Under the pieces are notes generated by a model that saw nothing but the letters and a program-made list of their open reading frames with translations, was not told where the DNA came from and searched no databases. This document shows, one piece after another, positions 31,591-43,694 of a stretch of 64,000 nt of DNA. Position numbers and translations under genes: made by a program. Source of the stretch: Leptobrachium leishanense. Taxonomy: Eukaryota > Chordata > Amphibia > Anura > Megophryidae. Every line of letters starts with the position of its first letter. Position 1 is the first letter of the stretch. The stretch is from positions 1,860,001-1,924,000 of the forward strand of contig CM019066.1 of assembly GCA_009667805.1 (NCBI GenBank), written 5' to 3'.

Positions 31591-31770
31591 TATATATATA
31601 TCTTGGGGGGGTATATACATGTGAGCTGGGGGCATTTTTATGTGGTCTGTTCTTATTGGAAAGCGTCACATGACATTAAAGAAAAGTATCGGTACTCGGT
31701 ATCGGTGAGTACTTTTAGAAAGTATCGGTACTCGTATTCGGTCTTAAAAAGTGGTATCGGTGCATCCCTA

Positions 31771-32104
31771 CTTTATAACAGTGAGCTTATCACTCTGGAG
31801 CTTGTGAGCGTCCTGCCCTATCTGGATGCTCACCTGCAGTATAGTGAGTGCAGTAGCCCACTCTGTGTGTCTTTGATCCATAACACATTAATTGTATGGC
31901 TGTCCGTGCATCAGCAGTGACCAGTGGATTAATGCGGTTTCTGGGTGCCTCGGTGTCCAAGGCACACCAGCAAATCTTGATGTCCCATTGAATGTGATCT
32001 TTGCAAACAACCAATCACAGCGCTCACTGTGCTGCGCATTAATCTAAACGGCCTCACGGATCTCACTGTCTGCTCTGAAGACAGCGAGAGGGACTGACAC
32101 ATTG
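31771..32104. other. Unassigned non-coding stretch
   Basis: No element ends or exon recognised. Confidence 0.35.
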
Positions 32105-32745
32105 GACTCTATTAAATTAATCACACAAAGGCGCACACGCAGCGCTATTTCTTTGCGTGAAGCCTTAAACGTTAACGCAGGAAAATCACCGCTGGAATTA
32201 CATTCCTCGCGCATTTTTTCATCCGTCGAGAAATTGCGCTCGTAAAACCGATGCGCAAAACGCGCGCAAAGTACCGTTGTGCGCAGAAATCAGTGAGCGC
32301 AATGTAATTTTTAAACGCGAGTCTGTCAGACGAACGCATTTTTGTGCGGACTGCGCACAACAGACGTACGTTCTGACGGAAGACAAGGTAGTGGCCGGCA
32401 TTTTTGACGGATCTAGTAAAAAACGTGCGTATCGACGTTCTCCGTTGTGAATCTGCAGTTTGGTACGGTCAGGTTGTTACCACCAGCTTTTCGAGGACAT
32501 TAAAATTATGGGCGCAAACGTTGTCCGTTAAATTTTGCGCTAAGAATGTAATACCCTGCGCGCACCAGCGCACAAACGCATTTGCGCTCACAATGCTAAG
32601 CATAGGGTGCGCGCACTAAATTGGGTTCGCAAAGGGTTCGCGCGGGGTCACTCGCGTTAGACGTTAACGCACATTTTGTGTGCGAACGTCGCGTTAATGC
32701 ATTTTTGCGAACGCGTTAACGTTTGCGCGAAGAATGTAATAGAAA
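32105..32745. mobile_element. CpG-rich inverted-repeat element, possibly related to repeat S
   Basis: It is rich in GCGCA, CGTTAACG and TTTTTGCG words. The right end GCGCGAAGAATGTAATAG is echoed in inverse by ATTACATTCCTCGCGC near 32192-32210 and resembles the ends of repeat S. The frames inside are short and unrelated to known proteins. Boundaries are approximate. Confidence 0.45.
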
Positions 32746-32995
32746 AATAAACAAAACCCTTTTCATTAATTGCCATTTTTAAGTACATATTATATTCGTA
32801 TCACTATAAAAATGGAGGGGTTGCATTTTCCGTACGACAAATGAAAAACTATTTTAGAGAAGAGAAAAAAAAAATAATAAGTATAAAATCTGTGTTGGTG
32901 ATGTAAATGAGAATAATGCATTTTCCAGTTGAACACATCCATAGCAGAAAGATCAAAACTGCTGGGGTCCCCAAGTACCAAACACGTGTCACTAA

Positions 32996-33321
32996 GGCTG
33001 CTGTTAGACAAGCGCACTGACTGCACACAGTGCGCCCGTTGAAATGTGTGCACTTTATAACAGATAAGATTATGGTTAACATAACGTCAGTCAAAACTGA
33101 TACTGAGAAAAAGAAACAAAAAAGCTGTATGCGTGGGTAATTATCTCTACGTCAGTTTTAGCAAGTTCACGTCGATGCCGCCATAGCATCCGAGGCATTG
33201 CCCGTGCGTGAAAAAGTGCGCACGAGCTTCGTGTGTGGTTCTCCATCGACTCCCTTGAAAAGCTACGACAGACAGCAAACAGTCAGACGTACGTGCCGCG
33301 TGTGCTCGTGTGACCGCAGTC
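32996..33321. mobile_element. Harbinger-like MITE, TAA target duplication
   Basis: GGCTGCTGTTAGACAAGCGC at the left, CTCGTGTGACCGCAGTC at the right, flanked by TAA at 32993-32995 and 33322-33324. It ends 13 bp before the Tc1 element begins. The middle differs from subfamilies A and B. Confidence 0.75.
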
Positions 33322-33442
33322 TAAGGGGATAATATACAGTTGTGTTCAAAATTATTCAACCCCCAATGCTGTAAAGGGTTTTAGGGAATTTAGTGCACAT
33401 TTGTAATTGTATTCAGAATGAAATCCTACAAGGACTTTTTAA

Positions 33443-34678
33443 CCCCTTAGTGACCGGGCGGTTTTACACAAATCCGTCCTTTAGTGACCGCTGCTGTTTT
33501 TACGTTTCTGCGCTGCTCGTGTTTAGATCAAATTTTCCTCTTACTCGTTTATTCAACCCACACATATTATACACCCTTTTTCCCGCCATTAAATGGACTT
33601 TCTAGAAATACCATTATTTCCATCATATCCAATAATTTAATATAAAAAAAATATGAAATATGATGAAAAAAATGGTAAAAACACTTTTTCGTAATTTAAT
33701 CCCCTAAAGCTATAACCACCAATAAAGACCCCGGCTAAATAGTTTCCAAATTTTATCCCGAGAATATAAATACCCAATTTTTACATGTTTTTACCTTTTA
33801 ACCCTTTCACTGCTGAGCCAGTTCACCTATGTGCGCTGCGCTCATTCTGACCATTTTGTGCTAATTATTTTTAGATGACAGCCTAGGTCCTATTTAATTA
33901 AACTCTCCCCAGACAAAAAAAACTTTAAAAAAAAAAAACATTTTTTTATTTTATTTAATTTTTTTATTATTTTTTTTTTTATTTAATTTTTTTTTTACAT
34001 TTTTTTTAAAACCAAACCTGGTCATGTTTGGTATCATTTGAAAGGCCATAATCAGGCCTTTCAAATGATGGCAAATATGACCATCTACCTGCCATGGATC
34101 GGGAGATAAAGGGATCCTTAGGATCCCCTTATCTCTACATGGCAGCTAGAGGGTTAACTGGCCCACTGACATCCTCACACATATGGTGAGGTTGTCAGTG
34201 GGTGGGGGGGGGACCTGGAGGCTAGGCTGACATCCAAGATGTCAGCCCCCCTCCAGGTTTGAATCACGTTTTGGCGCCAATTGGCGCCGCAACGTGATCC
34301 GGCGGCGAAATGGTTAATGCCATACTCCGCTGGAAAGGGGAGGCTCTCCCCTCTCCAGCGGTGCAAACGGCATCTCCCTAGCTTCAATGGTTGGGGAGAT
34401 AGAGGGCTCCGAAGGAGCCCCCCCCTCCCCTCCATTGAAACACATGGGGGCACCTTCTGATGACGTCACCACGCAGCGTGGCGACGTCATCAGCCTCGCC
34501 TGCCCATGTAAATCACATGGGCAGGCTTCCTCCCTGTCAGATCGACGTGGGATCCGACGAGGGAGGTGAGTATCGGGCGGGAGGGGGATTTGGCGCCGCT
34601 GACGTACCCTGTACGTCATCGGGTCTAAGGGAGACCCGAACACAGGACGTACAGGGTACGTCAGCGGTCGGGAAGGGG
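33443..34678. mobile_element. piggyBac-like non-autonomous element nested in Tc1
   Basis: The insert is bounded by TTAA at 33439-33442 and 34679-34682. The sister Tc1 has one TTAA at the same place (GACTTTTTAAAGAACC). Ends are CCCCTTAGTGACCGGGCGG and GCGGTCGGGAAGGGG. Before the right end lies a strong hairpin, CGCTGACGTACCCTGTACGT and its inverse. It holds long A/T runs (33905-34010) and GC-rich segments but no transposase. It shares sequence with 61838-63536. Confidence 0.92.
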
Positions 34679-34926
34679 TTAAAGAACCATACGCAACTAA
34701 AATGACATCAATTGGTTTTGTAATACAGTAGTAAATGTTTCTTTTGTGAATTCTTCATTGACACAATTATTCAACCCCTTAAAGACTACCACTCTGAAGA
34801 ACAGAGGTTCATTCAAGTGTTTTCAATCAGGTATTGAAAACACCTGTGGATGTCACGGAGCAGCAATAAAGCATAATAAGCACCAATTAGGCAGCTTTAA
34901 AATGACTGATACTCAGCTCCTTCTAG

Positions 34927-35973
<1,047 letters not shown>

Positions 35974-36192
35974 GATTGAATGTCACTTGGGGTTGAATAA
36001 AACTGATAATGATGTGAACACAGAAAAGACATTTGTGGTTATTTCATTATAAATGTTATGTTATATTTGTCTGACCTACACGTGCCTCTTTGATTTAATT
36101 GTAAGCAAGATGACTGAATGATCAAAATCAATGTCAAACTGGCCAAAACACTCAATTTCAGTGGGGGTTGAATAATTTTGAACACAACTGTA

Positions 36193-37356
36193 TATTGTGC
36201 TAGATTCCTGCTTTGTACAAAGCGTGGCCTGGCTCCTCAAAATATGTCATTGGCCCCAAGGCTCCTGTCGAGCTCTTACTTTTGATAAGAGTCTGTCAAT
36301 TGCTGCTATATACAGTGAACCGTGCTCTTCAATCAACTTTATTAATTCAGAAACAAAGAACAAAAATCCAAAACAGTGAAAAGGTGGTGACACGGTCCAG
36401 TGGAGGATTTATTTGCACTATTTACCATGCAGGACAAATTACAATCAGCTGGGTGATATACTGAAAGTAGTGATGTAGTGGTATTGGCATCAGGCAGATC
36501 TTGGCAGCATTCAGCTCCATGCCAGGGCAGGAGGGGGTCTTTGGGTTGTTCTAGGAAACCAATGTGATTTTTCATAAAAAGAAAGGACAAGTGGTTTGGC
36601 AGGAAAGCAATAACAATGGCACAGCCAGATTACCCTAATCATGGCGCTCACCCTATGTCTTTGTTCAGTAAAAAGGCCGTCTAACCAAGAGCCAGGAATG
36701 AGGAAACTATAACGAGAATTCCTACTGAAAAGAAGACGACAGCAATAAAATAGGAAGATTTGCATGTACGACTGATGCTCGTTAAATAAATCTCTTCTGT
36801 CACATCCAATTTACATTCACATTTATGGAAACAACTGCCTCTAGAGACCTTGTTTTATGGGCTCGAATTTTGTAGCATTAGAATATAAAAAAGCACTAAA
36901 TAAATTAAAAAGATTACAACCCATTTAGGAGGCAGAGGTAAAATCCTAGGAGCTGGTAGCTAGCTGGCACCCGGATTTGCATCAAATCCTCCCATAGCCC
37001 GAGATGGCTTTCCCACAGGGAAATCAAACCTGCAACAACTGTAAATCATTATCCTCTTTGAAAGCTTAATTGCAACATAAAGCATGCCAGGGGTGTATTT
37101 GGGCTCAGCGCTGCCCCAGACACTACAGGTTCTGCTAATAATGCTGGATAAGAGATATGAACATAAAAATGTCATTCAGACCTATATTTGCAACCTATCC
37201 GCGTTACTATGTCAATTAAAACATTTTACAAACAAAAACAATGTATTTTGGCTACACAATGAGAATTCTAACAACATTTATTTGGTTTGTAGACTCGGGG
37301 CTGAGAGTTTGATTGCTCTGCAGCTCTATTATACACCTGAATGCCCCAAACATATA
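36193..37356. other. Unassigned non-coding stretch
   Basis: Contains TTTATTAATTCAG near 36340 and several TAAA words but no clear element end or exon. The frames at 36342-36590 and 36511-36765 (minus) show no known domain. Confidence 0.4.
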
Positions 37357-38125
37357 CAGGGTTATTCAAAGAGATCCGAATGGCTGCCGAAATTCAGCGT
37401 TCGGTTACTTTTCTTGGCCATTCGGCTATTCAGAGAGCAGGCAGTTCGCCAAATGTTGGCGAATTGCCTGCACATACGGTGCCGGTTCGAGGGCAGGGAA
37501 ATCCCCATAGAGAAGCAATGCTTCGGCTATTCAGAGAACACAAACCAGCAGTGAAAAGTTGCCAAATTGCCCTGCCATTCGGTGGTTTAATTCGGCAGGT
37601 TTATTCAGGCGAATCCCATAGACTTCAATGTAAAAAATATTCCCGTTTTAATTCAATATCTAATAAACCGTTCATCAGAATATTCTGCAGTAAAAAGTCT
37701 ATTTATAGATTTTTTAGGATATTTTAAGCATTTTTTCAGGATTTTTTTTAAACTTTCCTTATTTTTTCTGTAACAGCCCTTTTTATTATCATTCCCTGGA
37801 TCTCAGATGTAAACTTCAGACATTTTCGCTCAGTAGTTTCTTTGCAAACAGCGTTTCACTTTTCAAACATTCAAGCAAACAATTTTTTTAATTTATTCAC
37901 TTCATTCGTCTGCTCCTGCTCGGGTTTTTCCGGCGTTTTCGGCAGGTTCATCCAGATGTTTTTGCGGGTGTCGGTGTGCGTTCGCCCTCATTTTGCGGTG
38001 AGTTTGACGGGTTTGCGGCAACCTTTCCCGGATATTCGGGGACCCTGTGGTGCTTGCTGAATACACCGTATTCAATCTGCTGCCCTACACACGTGCCTAG
38101 TTGGTCTATCCATGAATAACCCCAG
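37357..38125. mobile_element. AT-rich MITE of the GGGTTATTCA family
   Basis: Left end CAGGGTTATTCAAAGAG, right end CCATGAATAACCCC. It has the ordered family blocks: ATTCGGC words, CAAATCCCATAG-like, AT-rich centre, TTTTTCCGGCGTTTTCGG, GGTTTGCGGCAACC, GACCCTGTGGTGC. About 770 bp with no protein-coding content. The 72-codon frame at 37842-38060 is part of the repeat. Confidence 0.7.
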
Positions 38126-38235
38126 ACATATGCTTGATATTGTCACTTATGGTTTTGCTGGCTTATCCCTTGATATCCTGGTAAACGAGAAAAAACACAA
38201 TGTATATCTTCCTCTAAAAAGCTTTAATTTAAAAA
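38126..38235. mobile_element. LINE 3' end fragment
   Basis: GATATCCTGGTAAACGAGAA, then CAATGTATATCTTCCT, is a decayed version of the LINE terminus at 2120-2200. Confidence 0.4.
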
Positions 38236-38299
38236 AATTTAATTGTCAAGCCATGTTATAGTTTGCCTTGCTCTCTTCTGCCTCTTTTTTTGTTTCTTT

Positions 38300-38535
38300 A
38301 ATCTGCCTCTGATGGTGCCCGCACATCATCTGGTGGCGCCTATGTGTCACCATAAGATGCCCACCTTCTGCATCGCTAGCAGGGGCGCGTGAGCCGCCAC
38401 TGTTTTGCAAACAGTCACTGCTATACGAGTAGCACAATGAGGAACGGGCACAATAATGGAACCCGGGTTGGGGCTGTCTGCACCCCTAGGTGGCAGTGCG
38501 CCCTAGGCAGTTGCCTAGCGAGAGCACCGGCCCTG
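38300..38535. mobile_element. One-sided hAT element end
   Basis: The right end GCGAGAGCACCGGCCCTG and the inner CCTAGGTGGCAGTGCGCCCT, CTAGGCAGTTGCCTAG match a widespread hAT terminus of the CAGGGCCGGTGC type. No left end was found. Confidence 0.55.
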
Positions 38536-38666
38536 TGTATATACATATGTATGTACATATCCCTGACCACATGATTGAAACATAAAAAAAAAAGAACATC
38601 AAAAGCAACAACCCCATCCAAGAGCCGAAGGCATGTTCAAACCTGGTGGCAGGAGACCAGCAGCCC

Positions 38667-38830
38667 TATTATACTTTATATAGCGCCTGCAGATTCCGCA
38701 GCACTGTATGAGGCAAGCGGACAAGGGGATGATCCATTACACTATATACACATTTGAACAACACATGACTTCATACAGTAGGATTGGAGGACCCTGTTCA
38801 TGAAGGACCTCGTGATCTATAGGAGAAACT
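38667..38830 (-). mobile_element. L2-type LINE tail fragment
   Basis: TATACTTTATATAGCGCCTG, CAGATTCCGCAGCACTGTAT and later GACCCTGTTCATG resemble the L2-type 3' end seen at 17745-17890 in the same orientation. Only about 160 bp remain. Confidence 0.6.
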
Positions 38831-39799
38831 ATACCGGGTTAATTTGTCCCATCTACAGAATATTCAAATTTCAGGTTAAGAAGGTTTATAGGATTTGAAA
38901 TAAATAAGTAAATTATTATGCCTTTCATGTTACAGATTCGCTCGGGAGCAGTCAGTCACTTTTATCTTTGTGGAAAGAAAATGCAAAACAATTTTCAGAT
39001 CATCCAGGAGTAAAACAGCTTTTCCAGGCGTATTGCGGCGCACACTGCCGGTGCGATGTTGTATTTAAATGGAGGGGATTCTTTCTTGCAGAGTGGCTGA
39101 GTGGTTGGTTCTGCGTGCGATGTTAATGGCTAATGTCAGGCCTCAATGTAAGCGATGAAGAAAATATTAACCACTTGCAACTCACACACATTTACTCTCC
39201 TCAGCCTTTGCTTTCAAGGGATTAGCTCAGTGTGAACATCGCACCAGCAATAAAACCCTGAACAGGTCTTTAAGAAACAAAACCGTTCCATAAACAGAGA
39301 TGGGTCCCGATCATAAATAATAGCGCAGAAATGGTCCTGAAATACATTCATGTTCAGTCAGAGAGAACTGGAACTTTTCACCACTTTCTAGCAACCCAGT
39401 AGAGGGGTCTTGGAACAGTAAGCCTAAAGATCGGGACAGGATGAGTCAGGAGTCTGTGTGCGAGAGTAACATTTGTAGTGAAAAGTCACTTTAACATGAT
39501 CATTCTCCGCTCTGACATCTTTCACTTAACGTCTTTATGGAAGCGTTGTGTATTTTTCCACACGTCTGCCATTCAAGTTATATGAACCCAGGGGGTATCT
39601 GCCATGATATCTTCATCAGGATTTCCTTTTCCGTGGAAGCGTGGGCCATTGACTCACTGGGTTGTTATTTTGCCTTCTGGTTCAATAAGTACAAGAATTA
39701 AACTGGAACCAGTGCGAGGCCGGTCACGCAGAGGAAGTTTAGCTCACGCCGGTTTGCAGTTACTTTCAGAGGAAGTCTCCAATTCATAATAAAAAACAT
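38831..39799. other. Unassigned non-coding stretch
   Basis: No recognisable element ends or exon. The 61-codon frame at 39604-39789 has no domain. Confidence 0.4.
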
Positions 39800-40430
39800 T
39801 TAAGAGTTTATTCACTAGCCTCCAAATTGATGGTGAATCTCATCATTCGGTGCAATTTTGGGCCAATTTGTCTTCACTAAACTGTCAATTCACCAAATGC
39901 GGGCAAATTAACAGCGAAATTCGCCGCAATCTGGCAGCACCGAATTCACCCCATAGAAGATTGCTGAAAATAAAAATAATAAACGCATTATTTTTTAGAA
40001 CACCTTTTTGTATTTTTTTTTACATCATTTTGTTTTTTAAAAAAAGACTTCATTATTTTAAAGGACTTTTTTTTATATTCTTTGGACACATTTTATTGAT
40101 TTATACTCATTAGCTGAATAGGAGTCTTCCTTTTTTTTCCCAGTTCGGCAGCATTCGCCGATGCCAATTCAGCAGTTTTTGCCGACATCTGATTTTGGGT
40201 GACCATTTGCTAAATAGTGAATTCACCGTATTTTCGGCAACATGGAATCGCCGAAAAATGTATTTATTTATAAAGTATTTTACCAGGAAGGAAACCTTGG
40301 AGATTTCTCTCGTTTTCAAGTATGTCCTGGCAGCAAAAAGGGCAGAAACGAAAAGCACTGAGACTGCAGGCAATTTTGGTGCTTTGTGAAGAGACGCATT
40401 AGAAAAATAAAGTTTAAAAAGGGAAAACAG
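39800..40430. mobile_element. AT-rich MITE relative with a nested LINE 3' end
   Basis: GAGTTTATTCACTAGCCTCC at the left and GCAATTTTGGTGCTTTGTGA near 40369 are family words. 40254-40331 is the inverse of the LINE end at 2120-2200 (AAGTATTTTACCAGGAAGG, CTCGTTTTCAAGTATGTCCT). Its right side is cut by the L1/Tx1 LINE at 40431. Confidence 0.6.
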
Positions 40431-40985
40431 CCGTTGTCAACATGCTTTAGGGGATGCGGAGCTGAGGGGACGTATCTGCATGCTTGGTGGGACTGCGGCA
40501 TGGTCAGCCCCATATGGACGGAGGTGTTTGGGGATCTGAGCAGGGCACTAGGAATACATTTACGGCCGGATCCTTGGACGGCACTCCTTAACCGCCCGCA
40601 CCCTGGGGCACACCTCACGCGAAGCGAACACTCTCTGGTCTCTAGGGTGTGCGCAGCAGTACGCATCAGCTTAGCTAAGACCTGGAAGGGACCCCCTCCC
40701 CAGCGCCAATTGATAGAGGCCAAAATTTGGCACATAGTTACGATGGAGCGCCTGACGGCGGTGGTACTTGACCGTATGGCTCACTTTGAGGCGGTCTGGT
40801 CGCCTTGGCTGGAGGCATTTGCTTCCCCGGCCTCTACGCGTATTGCATTGCAGAGGTGGGTCCGTGGTTCAGCCCCCCCCCCCTTTTCCTTTTTTTTCTC
40901 TCCGTCTTTCCTCCTTCCCACACCCCTCTTCCTTCTTATTGTTAGATATCAACATCCCCCTGGGGATCTAGAACTTTCATGTTAG
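40431..40985 (+). pseudogene. C-terminus of LINE ORF2 (zinc-knuckle part)
   Basis: The open frame shows a CFRGCGAEGTYLHAWWDC motif (C-x3-C-x7-H-x4-C), then an IWTEV helix, LTRSEHSLVSRVCAAVRISL and KTWKGPPPQ, IEAKIWHIVTMERLTAV and the HFEAVWSPWLEAF end. This is the C-terminal region of L1/Tx1 polymerases, which in known LINEs aids RNA or target binding. The endonuclease and polymerase domains are missing. The open frame begins before the LINE, in flanking DNA (40386), so that start is not real. Confidence 0.85.
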
Positions 40986-41198
40986 AACGCCAAATCACTA
41001 CTGTTTTATTAAGCACCCTTATTTTCCGGTACTGGAACCTGTAGAGCTGTGTGCACGCATATAATTGAAATTGAATAACTGTTTGTTATAATCGCTGTCG
41101 AGGGTATATTCCAGATGGGCCAACCTGTTGCTGCACACGACGCATCTGTTATGAGACCCTGCTGCTTACTGCCCTTCAATAAAAGTTGTTGATTAAAG
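40431..41198 (+). mobile_element. 5'-truncated L1/Tx1-type LINE with 15-bp target duplication
   Basis: AAAAAGGGAAAACAG stands at 40416-40430 and again at 41199-41213. Between them lies the end of ORF2 and a 3' UTR with CAATAAAAG (about 41177-41186) and a short A-rich tail. Truncated at the 5' end, as usual for target-primed reverse transcription. Confidence 0.92.
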
Positions 41199-41213
41199 AA
41201 AAAGGGAAAACAG

Positions 41214-41779
41214 CAATTTTTAGAAATTTAAAAATGATTAGGTTATACCCAATACAGACTCTGCATGCAGCGAATTGTCACTTTCACATATTAATAGATA
41301 CCTATTTTTAGCACGTCTGGGCTAACCTCTTGCTCTGTGAGAGCCGCCATCTTTAAAGGGACATTCATAAAAACAAAAAATGTGGAAAAGGAGGGGTTAA
41401 ACATGAATCCCTCCTGACCCCCTGTGTACCCCACCTCCCGTTTGATCCCTTAAGAATGTTGAAACCTGCCTTCTTTCCAGCGCTGGCTCTCTAATCATCT
41501 GGACGTGACATGCTGCCAGGCTTGCAACGGCTGGGAGGGAGGTGGGACCCACATTAGTTCTAATAAACGCAGGGTACCAGAAAGAAAGAATCAGTACAAA
41601 GCAACCTGACATACTGTCGAAGATGGAGGCATTTGCCACAATGGAATAATGGGGGTAACCCAAATTGGTTATATTGGAAAATTGACAATATGCCAGTGAG
41701 GAATATGGATAAACTCCGTGACAAATTAGAATTTCCTTTCTTTCCTATACGTACAGACCCAGAAAGGTCTGCTCTTAGC
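41214..41779. other. Unassigned non-coding stretch
   Basis: 41214-41235 continues the target site of the LINE. I recognise no gene or element in the rest. Confidence 0.4.
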
Positions 41780-41783
41780 TTAA

Positions 41784-41856
41784 CCCCTTAAGGACCAATG
41801 ACAAAACGGTCACGTCACAAATGCATTGACTTTAAAGACCCTTGGTCCTTAAGGCG
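41784..41856. mobile_element. 73-bp TTAA-flanked mini-element
   Basis: CCCCTTAAGGACCAATG at the left, CTTGGTCCTTAAGGCG at the right (imperfect inverse), with TTAA at 41780-41783 and 41857-41860. Size and ends resemble the 75-bp insert at 55913-55987. It is the shortest piggyBac-like candidate here. Confidence 0.75.
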
Positions 41857-42164
41857 TTAATAAATGGTAGTCTGCTGCATCGTAATGGGGTCTGGTTGGC
41901 AGCCATTGTGATAGTGTCTCCCACCTATCACATGATTTTTTTTGTTTGTGGTTTGGTCCTCACGTTTAGGTTTATATTTTTCACAGATTCTTGTTGATCT
42001 TTCCTATAGTGTTTGTGTTCAGAGGTTTGCCTCATTGAGCCCGTTACAAGAAGCCCGTTACAAGAGGTTACATTGAGCCCGTTAAGAGAGGTTTTTACCG
42101 CTTTTCAATTAAAAATTAACTTTTATTCCTCGCTGGCATATTGTCAATTTTCCAACAGGACCCA

Positions 42165-42360
42165 CATTAGATCCCACTTGCATATCTCAGCACCTGAAGC
42201 TCAGGACAGCTCACCCCACGAATCTGGGAGGAGTCAAGCCCTGCACTCCGAGGGCTTAAACAGCCCACCCGGGGGGGGGGGGAAACGACACTGTGGGCAC
42301 AGTGACCAATTAAGATGGAGTGGTCACAATGCATAGAGTGTGCCTTCAAGTCGTCTTTGT
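42165..42360. mobile_element. Dispersed repeat T, copy 2 (uninterrupted)
   Basis: CATATCTCAGCACCTGAAGC, GTCAAGCCCTGCACTCCGAG and CAGTGACCAATTAAGATGGA then GTGGTCACAATGCATAGAGT align with the two halves of copy 1 around the MITE at 23031-23355. A G run lies at 42271-42281. Confidence 0.65.
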
Positions 42361-42504
42361 AGGAGTCTAGGCATGCATAAGCCATCTAGGCCTGGGTCAA
42401 TGGTGGCAGATTGGAGGAGGATGCAGAATTATTTCCCAATACAGGTTGAGCACCTTCAATCCAGGATGCTCGGGATCCCAAGCATTCCAGAAGCTGACAT
42501 TTTA

Positions 42505-42931
42505 GGCTAGGGTCAGACTAACGCAGTATTAACGTGCGTTTAGCAGCACTAAATCACGGCCGTGCTAGCAGCAAATGACGTCCAATGCCGGGCAGCATAC
42601 GAAGAACGGCTGCACAAAAAGTGCGGCAGCGCAACGCAAGTGGCAAACGAACACATTTTTTAGAGAACGTGAAACCGCTAGTACTGACGTACAGAGTGCG
42701 CTGCGTCCACTCGCGGCATCTGTGCGTGATTAGGAGACGTCAGACGCTGCTAATGTCCGGCCAACATAACGTCCAGACACAAAAAGGGTTTTATTGATGA
42801 TCTGTACAAAATCACGGACGAAAATGCGCATCGTATGACCGCTATCGCGTATTCTGTGAAAAAATGCGTCCATTCGTTCAAACGCACTTTTTCACGGACA
42901 ACGCGAAAAATGCGTTCATCTGACCCTAGCC
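42505..42931 (-). mobile_element. Harbinger-like MITE, subfamily A
   Basis: GGCTAGGGTCAGACTAACGC at the left, CATCTGACCCTAGCC at the right, TTA on both sides (42502-42504, 42932-42934). The core is inverse to that of 9050-9423 (GACCGCTATCGCGTATTC, GCTAATGTCCGGCCAACATA). Confidence 0.9.
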
Positions 42932-43694
42932 TTAGGGGAAGGAGGTAGCGTTGGGAGACCCTCACGTTGCAGACCATACACATTGGGAGCACAGTGCAGC
43001 GTTTATTCGCAGACATGTTGGTTGGAGCCAGCGTGACCCTGGGCAGCATGGCATACACAGGGGTTGCTCGGAAGCTCCCAGCATGTGCTGCCGTCTGATG
43101 TATCGCTCGGGAGCGACCAGAGTGCCCATAGTTCGGGAATAAGTAAAATCTAGGAGTAAAACTCCTGTTTTCATAGGTCTTCCAGATTTTAAATTACCTG
43201 AGAAGGTCGTGCCCGACCCGAATACTTTCTTTTAGAGGTCGGATAAACTCCCAGCAATGAGCTTCTAAACTATAATAAAATATTAGGAATAATTTTGTGT
43301 AAAGAAGGTACTTTGCTTTTGTTCTAAATTATATAATTTGACATAAATATCCCCGGTAGACGTGAAACGAAAACCTATTCAATGACCTATGCTCATATTT
43401 ATTTTAAAATGAGAAGAGACGACAGAATTTAAAGTGCTTAGAACATCACCAAGCCTAAAATACACCACGGACTTGTGTCTGTGTGAATCTGGCTATCTGG
43501 CATGTGAGCAAGATCCCACGTGCTATGGACATTCAGTATTCCCAAGTGAGGTGTAAATTTTCATTGTTTTTTATTTTCTATCATAATCATTGGTTTTGCA
43601 TATTTTTGTCCCCAAATAAACACATCACTAACATGACTGACCATGCAATGCAGTCATAAAAGTCCCATCAATTTCCCCAGTAGTGGCGACGCTG
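42932..43694. other. Unassigned non-coding stretch
   Basis: No element ends or exon recognised. Confidence 0.4.

Larger units (their letters stand above)
30181..31770. mobile_element. 1.6-kb inverted-repeat DNA element carrying a GC-rich tandem and a minisatellite
   Basis: TAGGGTTGCACCGATAC at the left is matched by GTATCGGTGCATCCCTA at the right, with repeated ACTCG and GTATCGGTACTCG words inside both ends. The body holds a 232-bp GC-rich tandem (30490-30960) and a minisatellite (31098-31590). The TAGGGNTGCACCGAT ends look hAT-like, but the flanking 8-mers CTTTCTTT and CTTTATAA match only partly, so the superfamily is uncertain. No transposase is present. It must be non-autonomous. Confidence 0.75.

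Noticed and set aside
30641..31669. A 342-codon minus-strand frame
   Set aside because: It covers a GC-rich tandem and a minisatellite within a DNA element; an inverse frame on the plus strand is equally open.
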